From Leptothoe kymatousa TAU-MAC 1615 (GTDB taxonomy: Bacteria; Cyanobacteriota; Cyanobacteriia; Phormidesmidales; Phormidesmidaceae), in NCBI RefSeq assembly GCF_018739865.1, contig NZ_JADOER010000004.1, positions 345,227-409,226 of the forward strand: a stretch of DNA of 64,000 bases, in the 5' to 3' direction. The notes below the pieces were generated by a model, which ran no database searches, was not told where the DNA came from, and worked only from the letters and a program-made list of their open reading frames with translations. A program made the translations under genes and the position numbers. This document shows, piece by piece, positions 45,078 to 54,148 of the stretch. Position 1 is the first letter of the stretch, and each line of letters opens with the position of its first letter.

Positions 45078-46199
45078 ATGACTCCACCTTCTCCCATTCG
45101 TGTCTGCATCACCCTTGGCACTCGCCCAGAGGCGATCAAACTGGCTCCGGTGATTCAGCAGTTTCAGCGCACCCCCGGATTTGACACCCAGGTTGTTTTG
45201 ACCGGGCAACATCGAGAGATGGTGGATCAGGTGATGCAGCTATTTGACCTGCAGGCCGATCGGGATTTGAATATCATGCAGCCCAAACAAACCCTGTCGG
45301 ATATTACCTGCCGCAGTTTGCAAGGGTTGCAACCGCTGTTCCAAGAACTACAGCCCCATATCGTTTTGGTGCAGGGGGACACGACCACGGCATTTGCGGC
45401 TGCCCTGGCGGCGTTTTATCAAAAAATTCCTGTGGGGCATGTGGAAGCCGGATTGCGTACAGACAATATTTTGAATCCATACCCAGAGGAAGCGAACCGG
45501 CGGCTGATTTCGCAAATTACCACCTTGCATTTTCCACCCACAGAGAAATCCGTGGAGAATTTAATGGCTTCCGGTGTCTGTGGCACGGTGATCAAAACTG
45601 GCAACACGGTGATTGATGCGCTGCAGACGGTGGCGGCTAAATCCCCTGCCTGTGAGGTGTCGGGGTTGGCATGGTCTGACTATCGCGTCATTCTTTCAAC
45701 GGTGCATCGACGTGAAAATTGGGGGGCACCGCTGCAGGACATTGCCCAAGGGTTTTTGCAGATTTTAGACAAGTTTGAGGATGTGGCCCTGCTACTGCCG
45801 CTGCACCGTAATCCGACGGTGCGAGAACCTTTGAAGGCGGCCCTAGGGCATCACCCCAGGGCGTTTTTAGTGGAGCCTTTGGATTATGAACAGCTGGTGG
45901 GGGCCATGCGGCGTTGTTATTTGCTGCTGACGGACTCTGGCGGGCTGCAGGAAGAGGCGCCAGGCTTGGGTAAGCCAGTATTGGTATTGCGTGAGACGAC
46001 TGAAAGGCCCGAGGCCACAGACGCTGGCACCGCTAAGCTGGTGGGCACTAACCCGGATGTGATTACCACTGAAGCCAGCCAGCTCCTGGGCGATTCAGCC
46101 GCGTATAGGGCCATGGCCCAAGCGATTAACCCATTTGGCGATGGTAAAGCGTCAGAGCGCATTATGCAGGCTGTGAAAGCTCATTTTAGTCAGCCATGA
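45078..46199 (+). CDS. wecB: UDP-N-acetylglucosamine 2-epimerase (non-hydrolysing)
   Basis: Interconverts UDP-GlcNAc and UDP-ManNAc, supplying ManNAc donors for surface polysaccharides. 373 residues: TLGTRPEAIKLAPVIQQF, VLTGQHREMVDQVM, VLVQGDTTTAFAAALAAF, PVGHVEAGLRT, PYPEEANRRLISQIT, HRRENWG, LTDSGGLQEEAPGLGKPVLVLRE (split motifs). All the usual substrate and UDP contacts are present and length is normal. It stands apart from the main polysaccharide locus but could feed the WecG-type enzyme there. Confidence 0.95.
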   Translation: MTPPSPIRVCITLGTRPEAIKLAPVIQQFQRTPGFDTQVVLTGQHREMVDQVMQLFDLQADRDLNIMQPKQTLSDITCRSLQGLQPLFQELQPHIVLVQGDTTTAFAAALAAFYQKIPVGHVEAGLRTDNILNPYPEEANRRLISQITTLHFPPTEKSVENLMASGVCGTVIKTGNTVIDALQTVAAKSPACEVSGLAWSDYRVILSTVHRRENWGAPLQDIAQGFLQILDKFEDVALLLPLHRNPTVREPLKAALGHHPRAFLVEPLDYEQLVGAMRRCYLLLTDSGGLQEEAPGLGKPVLVLRETTERPEATDAGTAKLVGTNPDVITTEASQLLGDSAAYRAMAQAINPFGDGKASERIMQAVKAHFSQP

Positions 46200-46337
46200 T
46201 ATGGGTCCTTGGTGTCGCTTCAAGCGTTGTTCTTGGCGGTGCTAAAAGTTTGGTTTGGGACTGGTAAAGAGTGAAGGGTTAAATGAGATGAAGAGTCACT
46301 CTTTACTGGCCCCAAACTCAACCTTGGGCGTACCCCC

Positions 46338-46601
46338 CTAAGAGCCTTTGCCCTGGGCATCGGTTTCGTCCAGTAAACATTTTTTGGATGCTTTGAGGTC
46401 TTTCCACAGATTTTTAATTTGACTGTAGGCATCCTCGGCGGTGATTTTGCCGCCGGTTTCAAGATTGCAAATGAGTGAAATTCGGTTGGCAAATTCTTGC
46501 AAATTGGCATTGAAGACCATGCGTTCAGGGGTGAACTCGCCACGATAGGGGATTCGCGGCATGATGAAATTATTTTTAGGTTTTTGTATATCGTCAGACA
46601 A
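46338..46601 (-). CDS. Small conserved cyanobacterial protein (DUF7219-like)
   Basis: 87 residues, soluble. Conserved-looking core: FIMPRIPYRGEFTPERMVFN, NLQEFANRISLICNLETGG and SAYSQIKNLWKDLKASKK-type helices. I recall this pattern as a cyanobacterial family of unknown function (DUF7219), but this rests on memory. An overlapping longer frame on the same strand (46220-46543) is a shadow. Neighbours on both sides are glycan-related genes. Confidence 0.65.
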   Translation of the reverse strand: MSDDIQKPKNNFIMPRIPYRGEFTPERMVFNANLQEFANRISLICNLETGGKITAEDAYSQIKNLWKDLKASKKCLLDETDAQGKGS

Positions 46602-47003
46602 AGCAGTGACCCCTTAATAAATTGATGTGTGCTTAACGAAACGTTTTTGAAACTGGATACTTTCTAGGTTTGGAAAATGGGTTGGGGAAATTGTTATTGG
46701 CTTACTTAATGTGGCCGCCCCCTGGCAGGACTTGCATGACACCATTAGGCGCTAAGCAGGTTTACGGCTCGTTTCATCCGTTTAATCAGCAACGACATCA
46801 TGGTTGGCCGAAGTTAGATTGATTTTTAGGAATATCTCTATAGCGATCATAGCAATGCTTTTTGGTAGCTATCCCTTTTGAGCACTGTGGGATGGGTATT
46901 CTTGGGCTTTATTGGACGATTTCTGGAACGCTGGAAATACACAAGGTACCCAGCTAAAAGCATCGAGATGCCTATTGGGTTGAATAATTTTTTTGGTAAA
47001 AAT
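46602..47003. other. 402-bp intergenic region, no gene seen
   Basis: Lies between the small minus-strand gene and a GT39 gene that ends at 47004 on the same strand. No open frame with coding character, tRNA or clear hairpin was found. It should contain the promoter of the small 87-residue protein gene. Confidence 0.4.
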
Positions 47004-48542
47004 TTATTGACTTATGGTTTGAATTAGCACCATGTTTTCTGCTCGACCAATTTCTTTATGGGCGGGTAGGGTGGGCAAATGTTCTGCTTCAGCCAATACA
47101 TACGGGATGTTCTGCCAGCGGTCTAGTAGAGGCTGGCCGGTGAGGGGCGCAATGTAGCGATCGCAATAGAAATTCAAACTGGGCCGTCCGTAGCTAAAGG
47201 TGGTGACCACCTCGGCATCGGCTGGCACATGCTGGTTCACCAAGGCCGCCACCGGTTTGACTGCATAGGCCTCATTCAGCTCCCATAGCCAAAAGTCCGA
47301 GCCCATCAGGAGCAGCAGCGTGGCATATAGCCCTGCCGCCAGGGTAAGACACCAGCGAGGCCGACGTTGCCATAGCTGCCAGGCCGCGTAGCCGGTGCTT
47401 AGGCCGAGGGCGAGGGCAATGGCTATGAGGGTAGGTTGCCCATCGGCTAGGCCCAGGTAGATGCCACCGATGGGGGCTGCGATCGCAATGAAAGCCAATA
47501 ACCCAATTGCCCAGCGGGGAGGCTGCCGCCACCCTTGATCTAAAAATTTACCAATGGCCAGGGCCACAAACGGATATAGGGGCATGATGTACCACGGCAG
47601 CTTAGTGCCCATGAGGGAAATCGCCCCCAGATAAATGCCCGTGCCCACCAGCACCAGCTGCCCCCAAGGCTGGTGCCGTTGTTGCCAGGCCAGCCACATT
47701 CCCCCCGGCCAAAACATCAGCCAGGGCCAACTGTATTTCAACAGTTCTAGAAAGTAGTACCAAACCGGCTGCTGGTGATCTTCAATCGCTGTGGCGACCC
47801 GCTCAAACGACTGGGCAACAAAGTGTCCTTGCCAGTAAACGGCACCGTATTGGTTGATCTGCGCCCCATACCAAAGTGCAACGGGCAGACCGCCCAGGAG
47901 GAGCCCCAGCCATAAATAGGGATTGCGCCCGAGGGCTTTACCCTGATGGATGGCCAAAAATACCAGGGCAATGGTGCCGAGCAGCAGCACTAAAATTCCC
48001 TTGGTCAGGGCAATCAGCCCCAGGGCAACGCCCATGCCAATGGCATAGGGGCGATGTTTTCTAGCCTTTAGCCCCCACAGCAGCACCAACAAAAACAGCG
48101 TAATTGCCACCCCATCGCGCATGGCCAGACGACCGTGGCGCACCACCGGCAACAGCGTTAAAAAAACTAAGGCCGCCAGCAAGGCGGGGCGGCGGCGGCC
48201 AAACACCTCCTGACCCAACCAATAGAGCAGCGGCACCGCCAGGGCACTGGCTAAGGCGGGCAACAACCGCGATGTCCATGCCGAAATACCCCCTGTGTAG
48301 CCCGTCGCCATCAGCCACTCCACCAAGGGGGGCTTATTGAGGTAGGGGCCACCGTATAGGGTGGGATAAATCCAATCACCGCTGGTAACCATGCCCCTGG
48401 CGACGGAGGCAATGGTGCCCTCATCCCAATCTCGCAGGGGCACCATCCCCAATCGCCACAGGTACAATATGCCAGCCGCCAAAGCTAGCCCCAAAGTGTC
48501 CAACATATTGGGCTCAGACACCTTCTCAGACTCACGCACCAT
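47004..48542 (-). CDS. GT39/ArnT-like membrane glycosyltransferase
   Basis: GT-C fold enzyme that would use a polyprenyl-phosphate sugar donor on the periplasmic face. About 512 residues with around 12 membrane segments. The first periplasmic loop carries the acidic motif PLRDWDEGTIASVARGM (Asp-Glu) and TLYGGPYLNKPPLVEWLM, as in ArnT/PMT family members. Later MGTKLPWYIMPLYPFVALAIG is a typical C-terminal signature. A soluble periplasmic C-terminal part follows. ATG at 48542 is chosen; GTG at 48551 is possible. It is divergent from the next GT39 gene. Confidence 0.85.
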   Translation of the reverse strand: MVRESEKVSEPNMLDTLGLALAAGILYLWRLGMVPLRDWDEGTIASVARGMVTSGDWIYPTLYGGPYLNKPPLVEWLMATGYTGGISAWTSRLLPALASALAVPLLYWLGQEVFGRRRPALLAALVFLTLLPVVRHGRLAMRDGVAITLFLLVLLWGLKARKHRPYAIGMGVALGLIALTKGILVLLLGTIALVFLAIHQGKALGRNPYLWLGLLLGGLPVALWYGAQINQYGAVYWQGHFVAQSFERVATAIEDHQQPVWYYFLELLKYSWPWLMFWPGGMWLAWQQRHQPWGQLVLVGTGIYLGAISLMGTKLPWYIMPLYPFVALAIGKFLDQGWRQPPRWAIGLLAFIAIAAPIGGIYLGLADGQPTLIAIALALGLSTGYAAWQLWQRRPRWCLTLAAGLYATLLLLMGSDFWLWELNEAYAVKPVAALVNQHVPADAEVVTTFSYGRPSLNFYCDRYIAPLTGQPLLDRWQNIPYVLAEAEHLPTLPAHKEIGRAENMVLIQTISQ

Positions 48543-48626
48543 CCATGTCACCCCAAACTGCCTACCCTACGCCATATTGTCTAGGAGCATGGCACAATAG
48601 CTACGCCCTATGATAATCCCCTAACC

Positions 48627-50294
48627 ATGACCCGCTGGCAGTTTGGGTGGTTGAACCAACGCATTCAAAATCTTGTGCATGGTCTAGTCCAGGCGCAACG
48701 ATGGCACTGGCTGTTGCTGCTGGTCTGGTTATTGCCTCTGTTGTTGGTCGGCTTCTTTGATCTAGACCACCAGAGCCTAATGGCCCATGACGAGGGACTG
48801 TATGCTCGGCGTGCCAGGGTGATTGTCGATTCCGGCGATTGGATCCATCCCTGGGCCAACCCCCACCATAAAACGCCAGGTCCGTACTGGGTTGTCGCCC
48901 TATTTATGCAACTGTTGGGGCGCCATGAAGTGGCGGTGCGGCTACCCAGTATATTGGCCAGCATCGGGTGTATTTGGCTCACCTATGCCATTGGCAAACG
49001 CTTAATGACCCCCACAGCGGCTCTCTTGGGGGCACTGTCCTTGGGGGTGGCTCCCCTGTGGCTGCAGTACAGTCGCCTAGCGACGCCAGATGTGATGTTC
49101 ACGGGCTTGGTGTTGCTGGCGGTGGGGCTGCTATTGGAAGCGAATACAGAACCTCCCCTTAACCCTGGTCGTCGCCATTGGCTCCATTTTGCGGCGGGGT
49201 GCACCCTGGGCATTATGGTCTTGATGCGCAGTGCTTTGGCCGTTGTGCCGGTGCTGTGTCTACTCCCCTATTTTCTGCTGTCTGGTCGTCGACATCTTTG
49301 GCAATGGAGTTTGTATCTGGGGGGCTTAGTGGGCCTATTGCCCACCGCGCTATGGCTATGGCGGTGTTGGCAACGCTACGACATGGCGGTGATCAACGCC
49401 CTGATTAATTTTCCGGTGAGTCAAAGTTTGACCACCGCTCGGGTGAAGTCCCCCCTGTTTTATCTGTTGAACTTATTAGTCAATGACTTTCTATGGGCCT
49501 TGTTTGCCCTGGGGGCCTTGTTCTTATTGCTACGGGGGGTGTGGAGTTCTAGGGGCCGCTGGCTGGCGCGTCCACAGATTTCGTTGTTGCTGGGCTATCC
49601 GCTTTGCTACCTGGGGATTTTAAGTTTTGCCTCCACCAAGCTGCCCCATTACGCCATTCCCATCTATCCCTTTTTGGCATTACTCACGGGCTATGCCATG
49701 GAGGAATTGGTGCATATTCCCCCTAGGGGGGCTGTCAAGGTGTCTTTAAAGTTGGTGAATGGTGTGCTGATGGTGGCGGGGGCTGTGCTGACCTGTGCCG
49801 CAGTGTTGGCGCTGTTTACTCCGGTTTTACCGAGCACCGCAGATATTCGGCCCTATGCCCCCATTGCCCTAGGCTTGGGGCTGGCGTGGTTGGGGGCGGG
49901 GCTGTGGTGGTTTCAGGGCAATAGCTCTAGTGCAGCAGTGGTGACCTGGCTTTTGCTTTTACTGGTGGGCCATTGGGTGGGGTTGAGTTTGGCTTGGGGA
50001 ACCGCTGAGCTGGGAAATGTGAATCCTGAGATGAAAGCGCTGTTGATTCGCGATGATATTCAACCGATTTTGCAAACTGAGACGATTAATCTTTCCCCTG
50101 GTCTCAATAGTAAACGTAGTACGTTGTTGCGGTTTTATACCCCCAATCCAGGGGAAAAACTGCTGGATCTGGGGTATGTCGGAGCTAATGACTATCTGTG
50201 GATTGAAGCCCCTGAGCTGGATAGTTTGCCGTTTCCCTATGAGTCCTTAGGGCAAATTAAACAAACCCATTTGGTGCACATGCAGTCTCAGTAG
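48627..50294 (+). CDS. GT39/ArnT-like membrane glycosyltransferase
   Basis: Second GT-C enzyme, 555 residues, divergently oriented from the first and related to it: SLMAHDEGLYARRARVIVDS (acidic motif), WANPHHKTPGPYWVVALFMQ, and SFASTKLPHYAIPIYPFLAL near the middle. About 12 membrane segments and a C-terminal periplasmic domain with MKALLIRDDIQPILQTE. The 85-base gap between the two starts should hold back-to-back promoters. Acceptor (lipid, glycan or protein) cannot be deduced. Confidence 0.87.
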   Translation: MTRWQFGWLNQRIQNLVHGLVQAQRWHWLLLLVWLLPLLLVGFFDLDHQSLMAHDEGLYARRARVIVDSGDWIHPWANPHHKTPGPYWVVALFMQLLGRHEVAVRLPSILASIGCIWLTYAIGKRLMTPTAALLGALSLGVAPLWLQYSRLATPDVMFTGLVLLAVGLLLEANTEPPLNPGRRHWLHFAAGCTLGIMVLMRSALAVVPVLCLLPYFLLSGRRHLWQWSLYLGGLVGLLPTALWLWRCWQRYDMAVINALINFPVSQSLTTARVKSPLFYLLNLLVNDFLWALFALGALFLLLRGVWSSRGRWLARPQISLLLGYPLCYLGILSFASTKLPHYAIPIYPFLALLTGYAMEELVHIPPRGAVKVSLKLVNGVLMVAGAVLTCAAVLALFTPVLPSTADIRPYAPIALGLGLAWLGAGLWWFQGNSSSAAVVTWLLLLLVGHWVGLSLAWGTAELGNVNPEMKALLIRDDIQPILQTETINLSPGLNSKRSTLLRFYTPNPGEKLLDLGYVGANDYLWIEAPELDSLPFPYESLGQIKQTHLVHMQSQ

Positions 50295-50301
50295 AAAAAA
50301 C

Positions 50302-50490
50302 TCAAGGACGTTTTTTTGCTTTCCAGGTGCCGCCATAACGGTAATGGACATTGTCTTGGCTGATGGTTGGCCAACAGGTGGGACAGACAAAGGCCCATTG
50401 GGTGGCGTTGGGGGTGTACTTTACTCGGTAGAGCATTGCCCCAGTCTGTTGGCACAGGGCGCATTTTTTTTGACGAAGACGATGTTTCAT
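50302..50490 (-). CDS. Small zinc-ribbon-like protein
   Basis: 62 residues, basic. Two CxxC-type pairs, KKCALCQQTG near 9-18 and FVCPTCWPTI near 34-43, are suited to binding one zinc ion, with MLYRVKYTPNATQWAF between them. The stop lies 7 bases beyond the stop of the convergent GT39 gene. Function unknown; small cyanobacterial zinc-ribbon proteins of this kind are common. Confidence 0.75.
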   Translation of the reverse strand: MKHRLRQKKCALCQQTGAMLYRVKYTPNATQWAFVCPTCWPTISQDNVHYRYGGTWKAKKRP

Positions 50491-50572
50491 AGTCTAGGCA
50501 CGAGCTTTAGGGACGTTTTGTCGAGGATAGACGTCAACTCAATCAGTGAGAAATTAGCCCCATTCTCTATCG

Positions 50573-52297
50573 ATGCTAGCTAAATTATTTACCCCTGGGC
50601 CTCGTCCCCAAAGAGCCTGGTATGTGGGCCTAGTGATAAGCCTTGCGTTTGCCGGGTGGTATGGCTATTTGGCCATGGAAAAGGGATTTTCGGCTGCGTA
50701 TGTGATCCAGGATGATGCTCGCCATTATTTATTTTGGATGGAGCGTTTTCACAATGGGGACGCGTTTCCCCATGATTTGGTGGCTGATTATTTGCAGTCG
50801 ATTGCGCCGGTGGGCTACAAGCTGTTGTACCGCCTTGGCAGCTATGTGAACCTGGCCCCCGACTGGCTAGGGAAGGTGCTGCCCATGGTATTGGGGCTGA
50901 TTGCGGCGGGCTACTACTACGGTTTGAGTGTGGCGATTTTTCCGGTGCCGGTGGCGGGGGCGATCGCATCTGTTCTCTTGAGCCAGCACCTGTGGTGTAA
51001 CGATGATGTGGTGTCGGCGTCGCCCCGGTCATTTATTTATCCATTATTAATTCCGCTGTTGTTTTATTTGGTGCGGGGGCAGCGGCTGAAGAGTTTGTTA
51101 TTTCTAGGTTTGCTGGTGTTGTTTTATCCGCCGGTAGGGGTGGTGGCAACGACCTTGTATGCCGCTGATGCGGTGGATTGGGGGGCGTTGAAACGGCAGT
51201 GGCGCACACCTTGGACCGCGGTGCATCGGGGGCGAGTGAAGTTTGCGATCGCAGCCTTTACCATCGCGGCCCTGTGCATTCTGCCGACCTACGTAGTGGC
51301 CCACCGATCCTTTGGCCCAGTGGTGACCATGGCCCAGGCCCGCTCCATTCCAGAATTTCAGCCCTCCGGTCGTCATTCCTTTTTCCGAGCCGGCCTCGAA
51401 CGCTACTGGCTGGTTATTTTTGGTGGCCACGGTGCCATTCTCAAACGCACCCTGTTCACACCGGCGACCCTGGCGGGGGCGGTGCTGCTGTTGCCCCTGG
51501 CGGGTGGAAAAATGCCAGAATTACGGGCCATCAGTCCCAGAATTCATATTTTTACTAAACTCACCCTGGTGGGGTTGGGGTGGTTTGCGGCTGCCTATGC
51601 CGTGGCCTTTAAGCTCCATATGCCAGGGCGCTATACCAGCCACTGCATTATGCTGGCGGTGCCCATCCTTGCGGCCATTTTTTGGACCTGTCTGTTGGCC
51701 TATGTGGGGAGGCGCTGCCGCAGAGGGGTGCTGCCCATTGCCATGGTGGTGGTGCTGGTGCCGATCTTTTTTTACTACCCGCTACTGCTGAAAAAATTTC
51801 CCAAAACCCTATACATGACCGGGCATGAAGCGCCCATTTATGAATACTTGCAGCGTCAGCCCCCAGATACGTTGGTGGCTTCCCTCGATTACGAAGTGGA
51901 CAATATTCCGAGCTTTGCTAAGCGCTCTGTGCTGATGGCCCCAGAATATGCCACCCCGTTCCACCTGGGGTATTACCGACAAATTCGTCAGCGGGCCAAT
52001 GACCTGCTCCAGGCCCACTACACCGATGATGTTGAGACCCTGTCTAACTTTACAGACGCCTACGATATCGATTTTTGGCTAGTGGCTAAGGGGGCCTTTG
52101 CTCCAGACTATCTGGCTCAGCATCGCTACTGGGCCAATAACTATCCGGACGTGATACCTACTGTGGTTGAGACCATGGGACTGGGCCCCGGCCTGCTGCA
52201 AACAAATTTAGGTCGGTGCACCGCTGTGGAAACCCAGCGATTGTGGCTGGTGAATAGCCGTTGTTTATTGTCGCCACCCATCAGCGCGTCCAATTAG
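50573..52297 (+). CDS. Polytopic membrane protein, GT-C-like
   Basis: 574 residues with about 10-12 hydrophobic segments. The first extracytoplasmic loop has YVIQDDARHYLFWMERF, an acidic DD motif in the position where GT-C enzymes carry their catalytic acid, followed by DLVADYLQSIAPVGYKLLYR. A soluble C-terminal domain (about 430-574) contains EAPIYEYLQRQPPDTLVASL and YDIDFWLVAKGAF. I cannot assign a specific family; a polyprenyl-sugar-dependent transferase is the best inference, supported by the neighbouring GT39-type genes. Confidence 0.7.
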   Translation: MLAKLFTPGPRPQRAWYVGLVISLAFAGWYGYLAMEKGFSAAYVIQDDARHYLFWMERFHNGDAFPHDLVADYLQSIAPVGYKLLYRLGSYVNLAPDWLGKVLPMVLGLIAAGYYYGLSVAIFPVPVAGAIASVLLSQHLWCNDDVVSASPRSFIYPLLIPLLFYLVRGQRLKSLLFLGLLVLFYPPVGVVATTLYAADAVDWGALKRQWRTPWTAVHRGRVKFAIAAFTIAALCILPTYVVAHRSFGPVVTMAQARSIPEFQPSGRHSFFRAGLERYWLVIFGGHGAILKRTLFTPATLAGAVLLLPLAGGKMPELRAISPRIHIFTKLTLVGLGWFAAAYAVAFKLHMPGRYTSHCIMLAVPILAAIFWTCLLAYVGRRCRRGVLPIAMVVVLVPIFFYYPLLLKKFPKTLYMTGHEAPIYEYLQRQPPDTLVASLDYEVDNIPSFAKRSVLMAPEYATPFHLGYYRQIRQRANDLLQAHYTDDVETLSNFTDAYDIDFWLVAKGAFAPDYLAQHRYWANNYPDVIPTVVETMGLGPGLLQTNLGRCTAVETQRLWLVNSRCLLSPPISASN

Positions 52298-52518
52298 GCG
52301 TATGGACTGAAACTGGGAAATTTTGGCTAGGAGAGAAGGCGGAGTTCGGAAAGGGAGGGCATGCCGAATTCCGAACTCCAAATTCCGAACTCCAAACGCC
52401 AGATCCTTCAGGAAATCGTCCCGTTATATGCCCGCTATATGCCCGCTGTATGTTTGAACCCCACATCAGGATCCACGCTTAGCAGTATGATCAGGGGCGC
52501 CCCCGAGTCTTGCTATCC
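52298..52518. other. Intergenic region with inverted and direct short repeats
   Basis: GGAGTTCGGAA at 52341-52351 is inverted relative to two direct copies of AATTCCGAACTCC at 52367-52379 and 52381-52393. Three ATGCCCGCT-like units follow (about 52429-52455). The hairpin potential after the stop at 52297 could end transcription. Such TTCGGAATTC-type arrays are frequent in cyanobacterial intergenic DNA. Confidence 0.6.
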
Positions 52519-54030
52519 ATGACGCTTCGCTTACCCCGCTGGCTACACAGCTTGTACAAATCACCGTGGACTGCCGTCCTGTTGGTGGCGGTGTTGGGCC
52601 TGATCGGTGCCCTCAACCACAGCATGTGGCGCGATGAGATGAATGTGTGGTTGATTGCGCGGGATAGTCCATCCTGGGCGGCGTTTGTGGAAAATGTCCA
52701 CTACGACCGGGCCCATCCCGGATTGTGGCATGTGCTGGTGGCAGGCCTGTATCACTTGTTTGGCCATCCCATTGCCATGCAGGTGTTCCATTGGCTATTG
52801 GCCATGGGCTCGGTGCTCTTGATTTGGCGGTTTAGTCCCTTTAGCCATGGGCAAAAGTGGCTGATTACCTTTGGTTATTTGCCGTTCTATGAGCATTTGC
52901 TCATTGCCCGCAACTACGCGGTGGCGATGGTGTTGCTGTTTGCGATTTGTGCCCTGTGGCCCCAGCGGCAGCGGGCCTATTGGCCCCTGGCCGGGCTGCT
53001 GGTTTTGCTGGCCAATAGCAATGTGTATGCTTTATTAATTGCCATCGCCCTAGCCATCACCCTAGCCATAGAGCTGCTGTTTGAAGCCAACCTGCGGCGT
53101 AACTGGCTGGATATTTTGTTGAGCGGTGGGGTGATTATTGCTGGCTGTGCCTTGGCGCTGTACTTTATTTTGCCCCCCAGCGATGTGGTCAACCAGGCCC
53201 TGGGGGAGTACACCACCGGCATTGACCTGCGTCAGTTACTTAAGGCCATCGGTCGCATATTTGGTGGCTATTACATCATTATTCCGAACGGGGCGCGCTA
53301 TTTAGATTTGGCTGTGTGCGGTGCGATCGCATTAGTTTCCTGTTTTTGCATTGGCCGTCGCCTGTTGCGTAAACCCTATGCCCTAACGTTCTACCTCTTA
53401 GGGAATGGCATTTTACTGGCCTTTACCTATGCCAAATTTATGCCCAGTGCCATCCGCCACTATGGAAATTTCTATCTAATCTTGGTGGCATCCCTATGGA
53501 TCGCCAGCCACTATTCGCCGTCGCCAGCTTTGGCCCAAAAAATATTCCCCAAGCAGGGGCAAACAACAGACCTTAAATGGTTCAACCGTGTGTTTACGAC
53601 CATCTTGGTTGCCCATTGCTTGGGGGGCGTCTTTCTGTTTACGACGGACCTGCGCATCCCCTACTCTGCTAGCCGCAAAGCCGCGGCCTATATGCGCCAG
53701 GCAAATCTACAAGATGAATTTATTGTGGCCAGCCGCGATGCCCAAATGGCTTCCCTCAGCGGTTATTTTGGTCAACCCTTTTATTTCCCAGAGCGTCAGG
53801 CCATGGGGAGCTATACCCTCTTCTTCAAAGGTGCCCGGCGAGAGGTGACCCAGCCTGAGGTTATCCAACAGGTGCAGCAGCTAATTGCAGACCATCCCAA
53901 AATTCTTCTAGTCCTCACCAAGGAACTCGAAACCCCCATCAACGGCTTAGCCATTGAGCCCATCGAGCAATTTACCCGAGCTTGGCAGGATGAAGAATAC
54001 TATCTCTATTGGGTTACCGCCACTAGCTAG
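52519..54030 (+). CDS. Polytopic membrane protein, GT-C-like (PMT/GT39 related)
   Basis: About 503 residues from the ATG at 52519; TTG at 52510 is an in-frame alternative. About 10 membrane segments. The first loop carries LNHSMWRDEMNVWLIARDS with the Arg-Asp-Glu motif typical of GT-C enzymes, and then HYDRAHPGLWHVLVAGLYHL. The C-terminal soluble part includes YFGQPFYFPERQAMGSYTLF and ends in WVTATS. It is the fourth large GT-C-type protein in 7 kb. Substrate unknown. Confidence 0.75.
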   Translation: MTLRLPRWLHSLYKSPWTAVLLVAVLGLIGALNHSMWRDEMNVWLIARDSPSWAAFVENVHYDRAHPGLWHVLVAGLYHLFGHPIAMQVFHWLLAMGSVLLIWRFSPFSHGQKWLITFGYLPFYEHLLIARNYAVAMVLLFAICALWPQRQRAYWPLAGLLVLLANSNVYALLIAIALAITLAIELLFEANLRRNWLDILLSGGVIIAGCALALYFILPPSDVVNQALGEYTTGIDLRQLLKAIGRIFGGYYIIIPNGARYLDLAVCGAIALVSCFCIGRRLLRKPYALTFYLLGNGILLAFTYAKFMPSAIRHYGNFYLILVASLWIASHYSPSPALAQKIFPKQGQTTDLKWFNRVFTTILVAHCLGGVFLFTTDLRIPYSASRKAAAYMRQANLQDEFIVASRDAQMASLSGYFGQPFYFPERQAMGSYTLFFKGARREVTQPEVIQQVQQLIADHPKILLVLTKELETPINGLAIEPIEQFTRAWQDEEYYLYWVTATS

Positions 54031-54148
54031 TAGCCCGGCACCATGGCCTTGGCGGCCTTGGGGTATGAAACAATCTGTGGCCCCCACGGGGTGAGGGCAA
54101 AATTCAAGTCATCCCCAAAACAGCAATGGCGCATTTAGCCGCCTATGG

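Noticed and set aside
44950..45087. N-terminal extension of crr6 to 45087
   Set aside because: It would overlap the divergent wecB start and precedes the conserved MSQSITVG start; the extension has no family-like sequence.
46220..46543. 107-codon frame overlapping the 87-residue small protein gene
   Set aside because: The conserved-looking family sequence is in the shorter frame; the longer one is an overlapping shadow.
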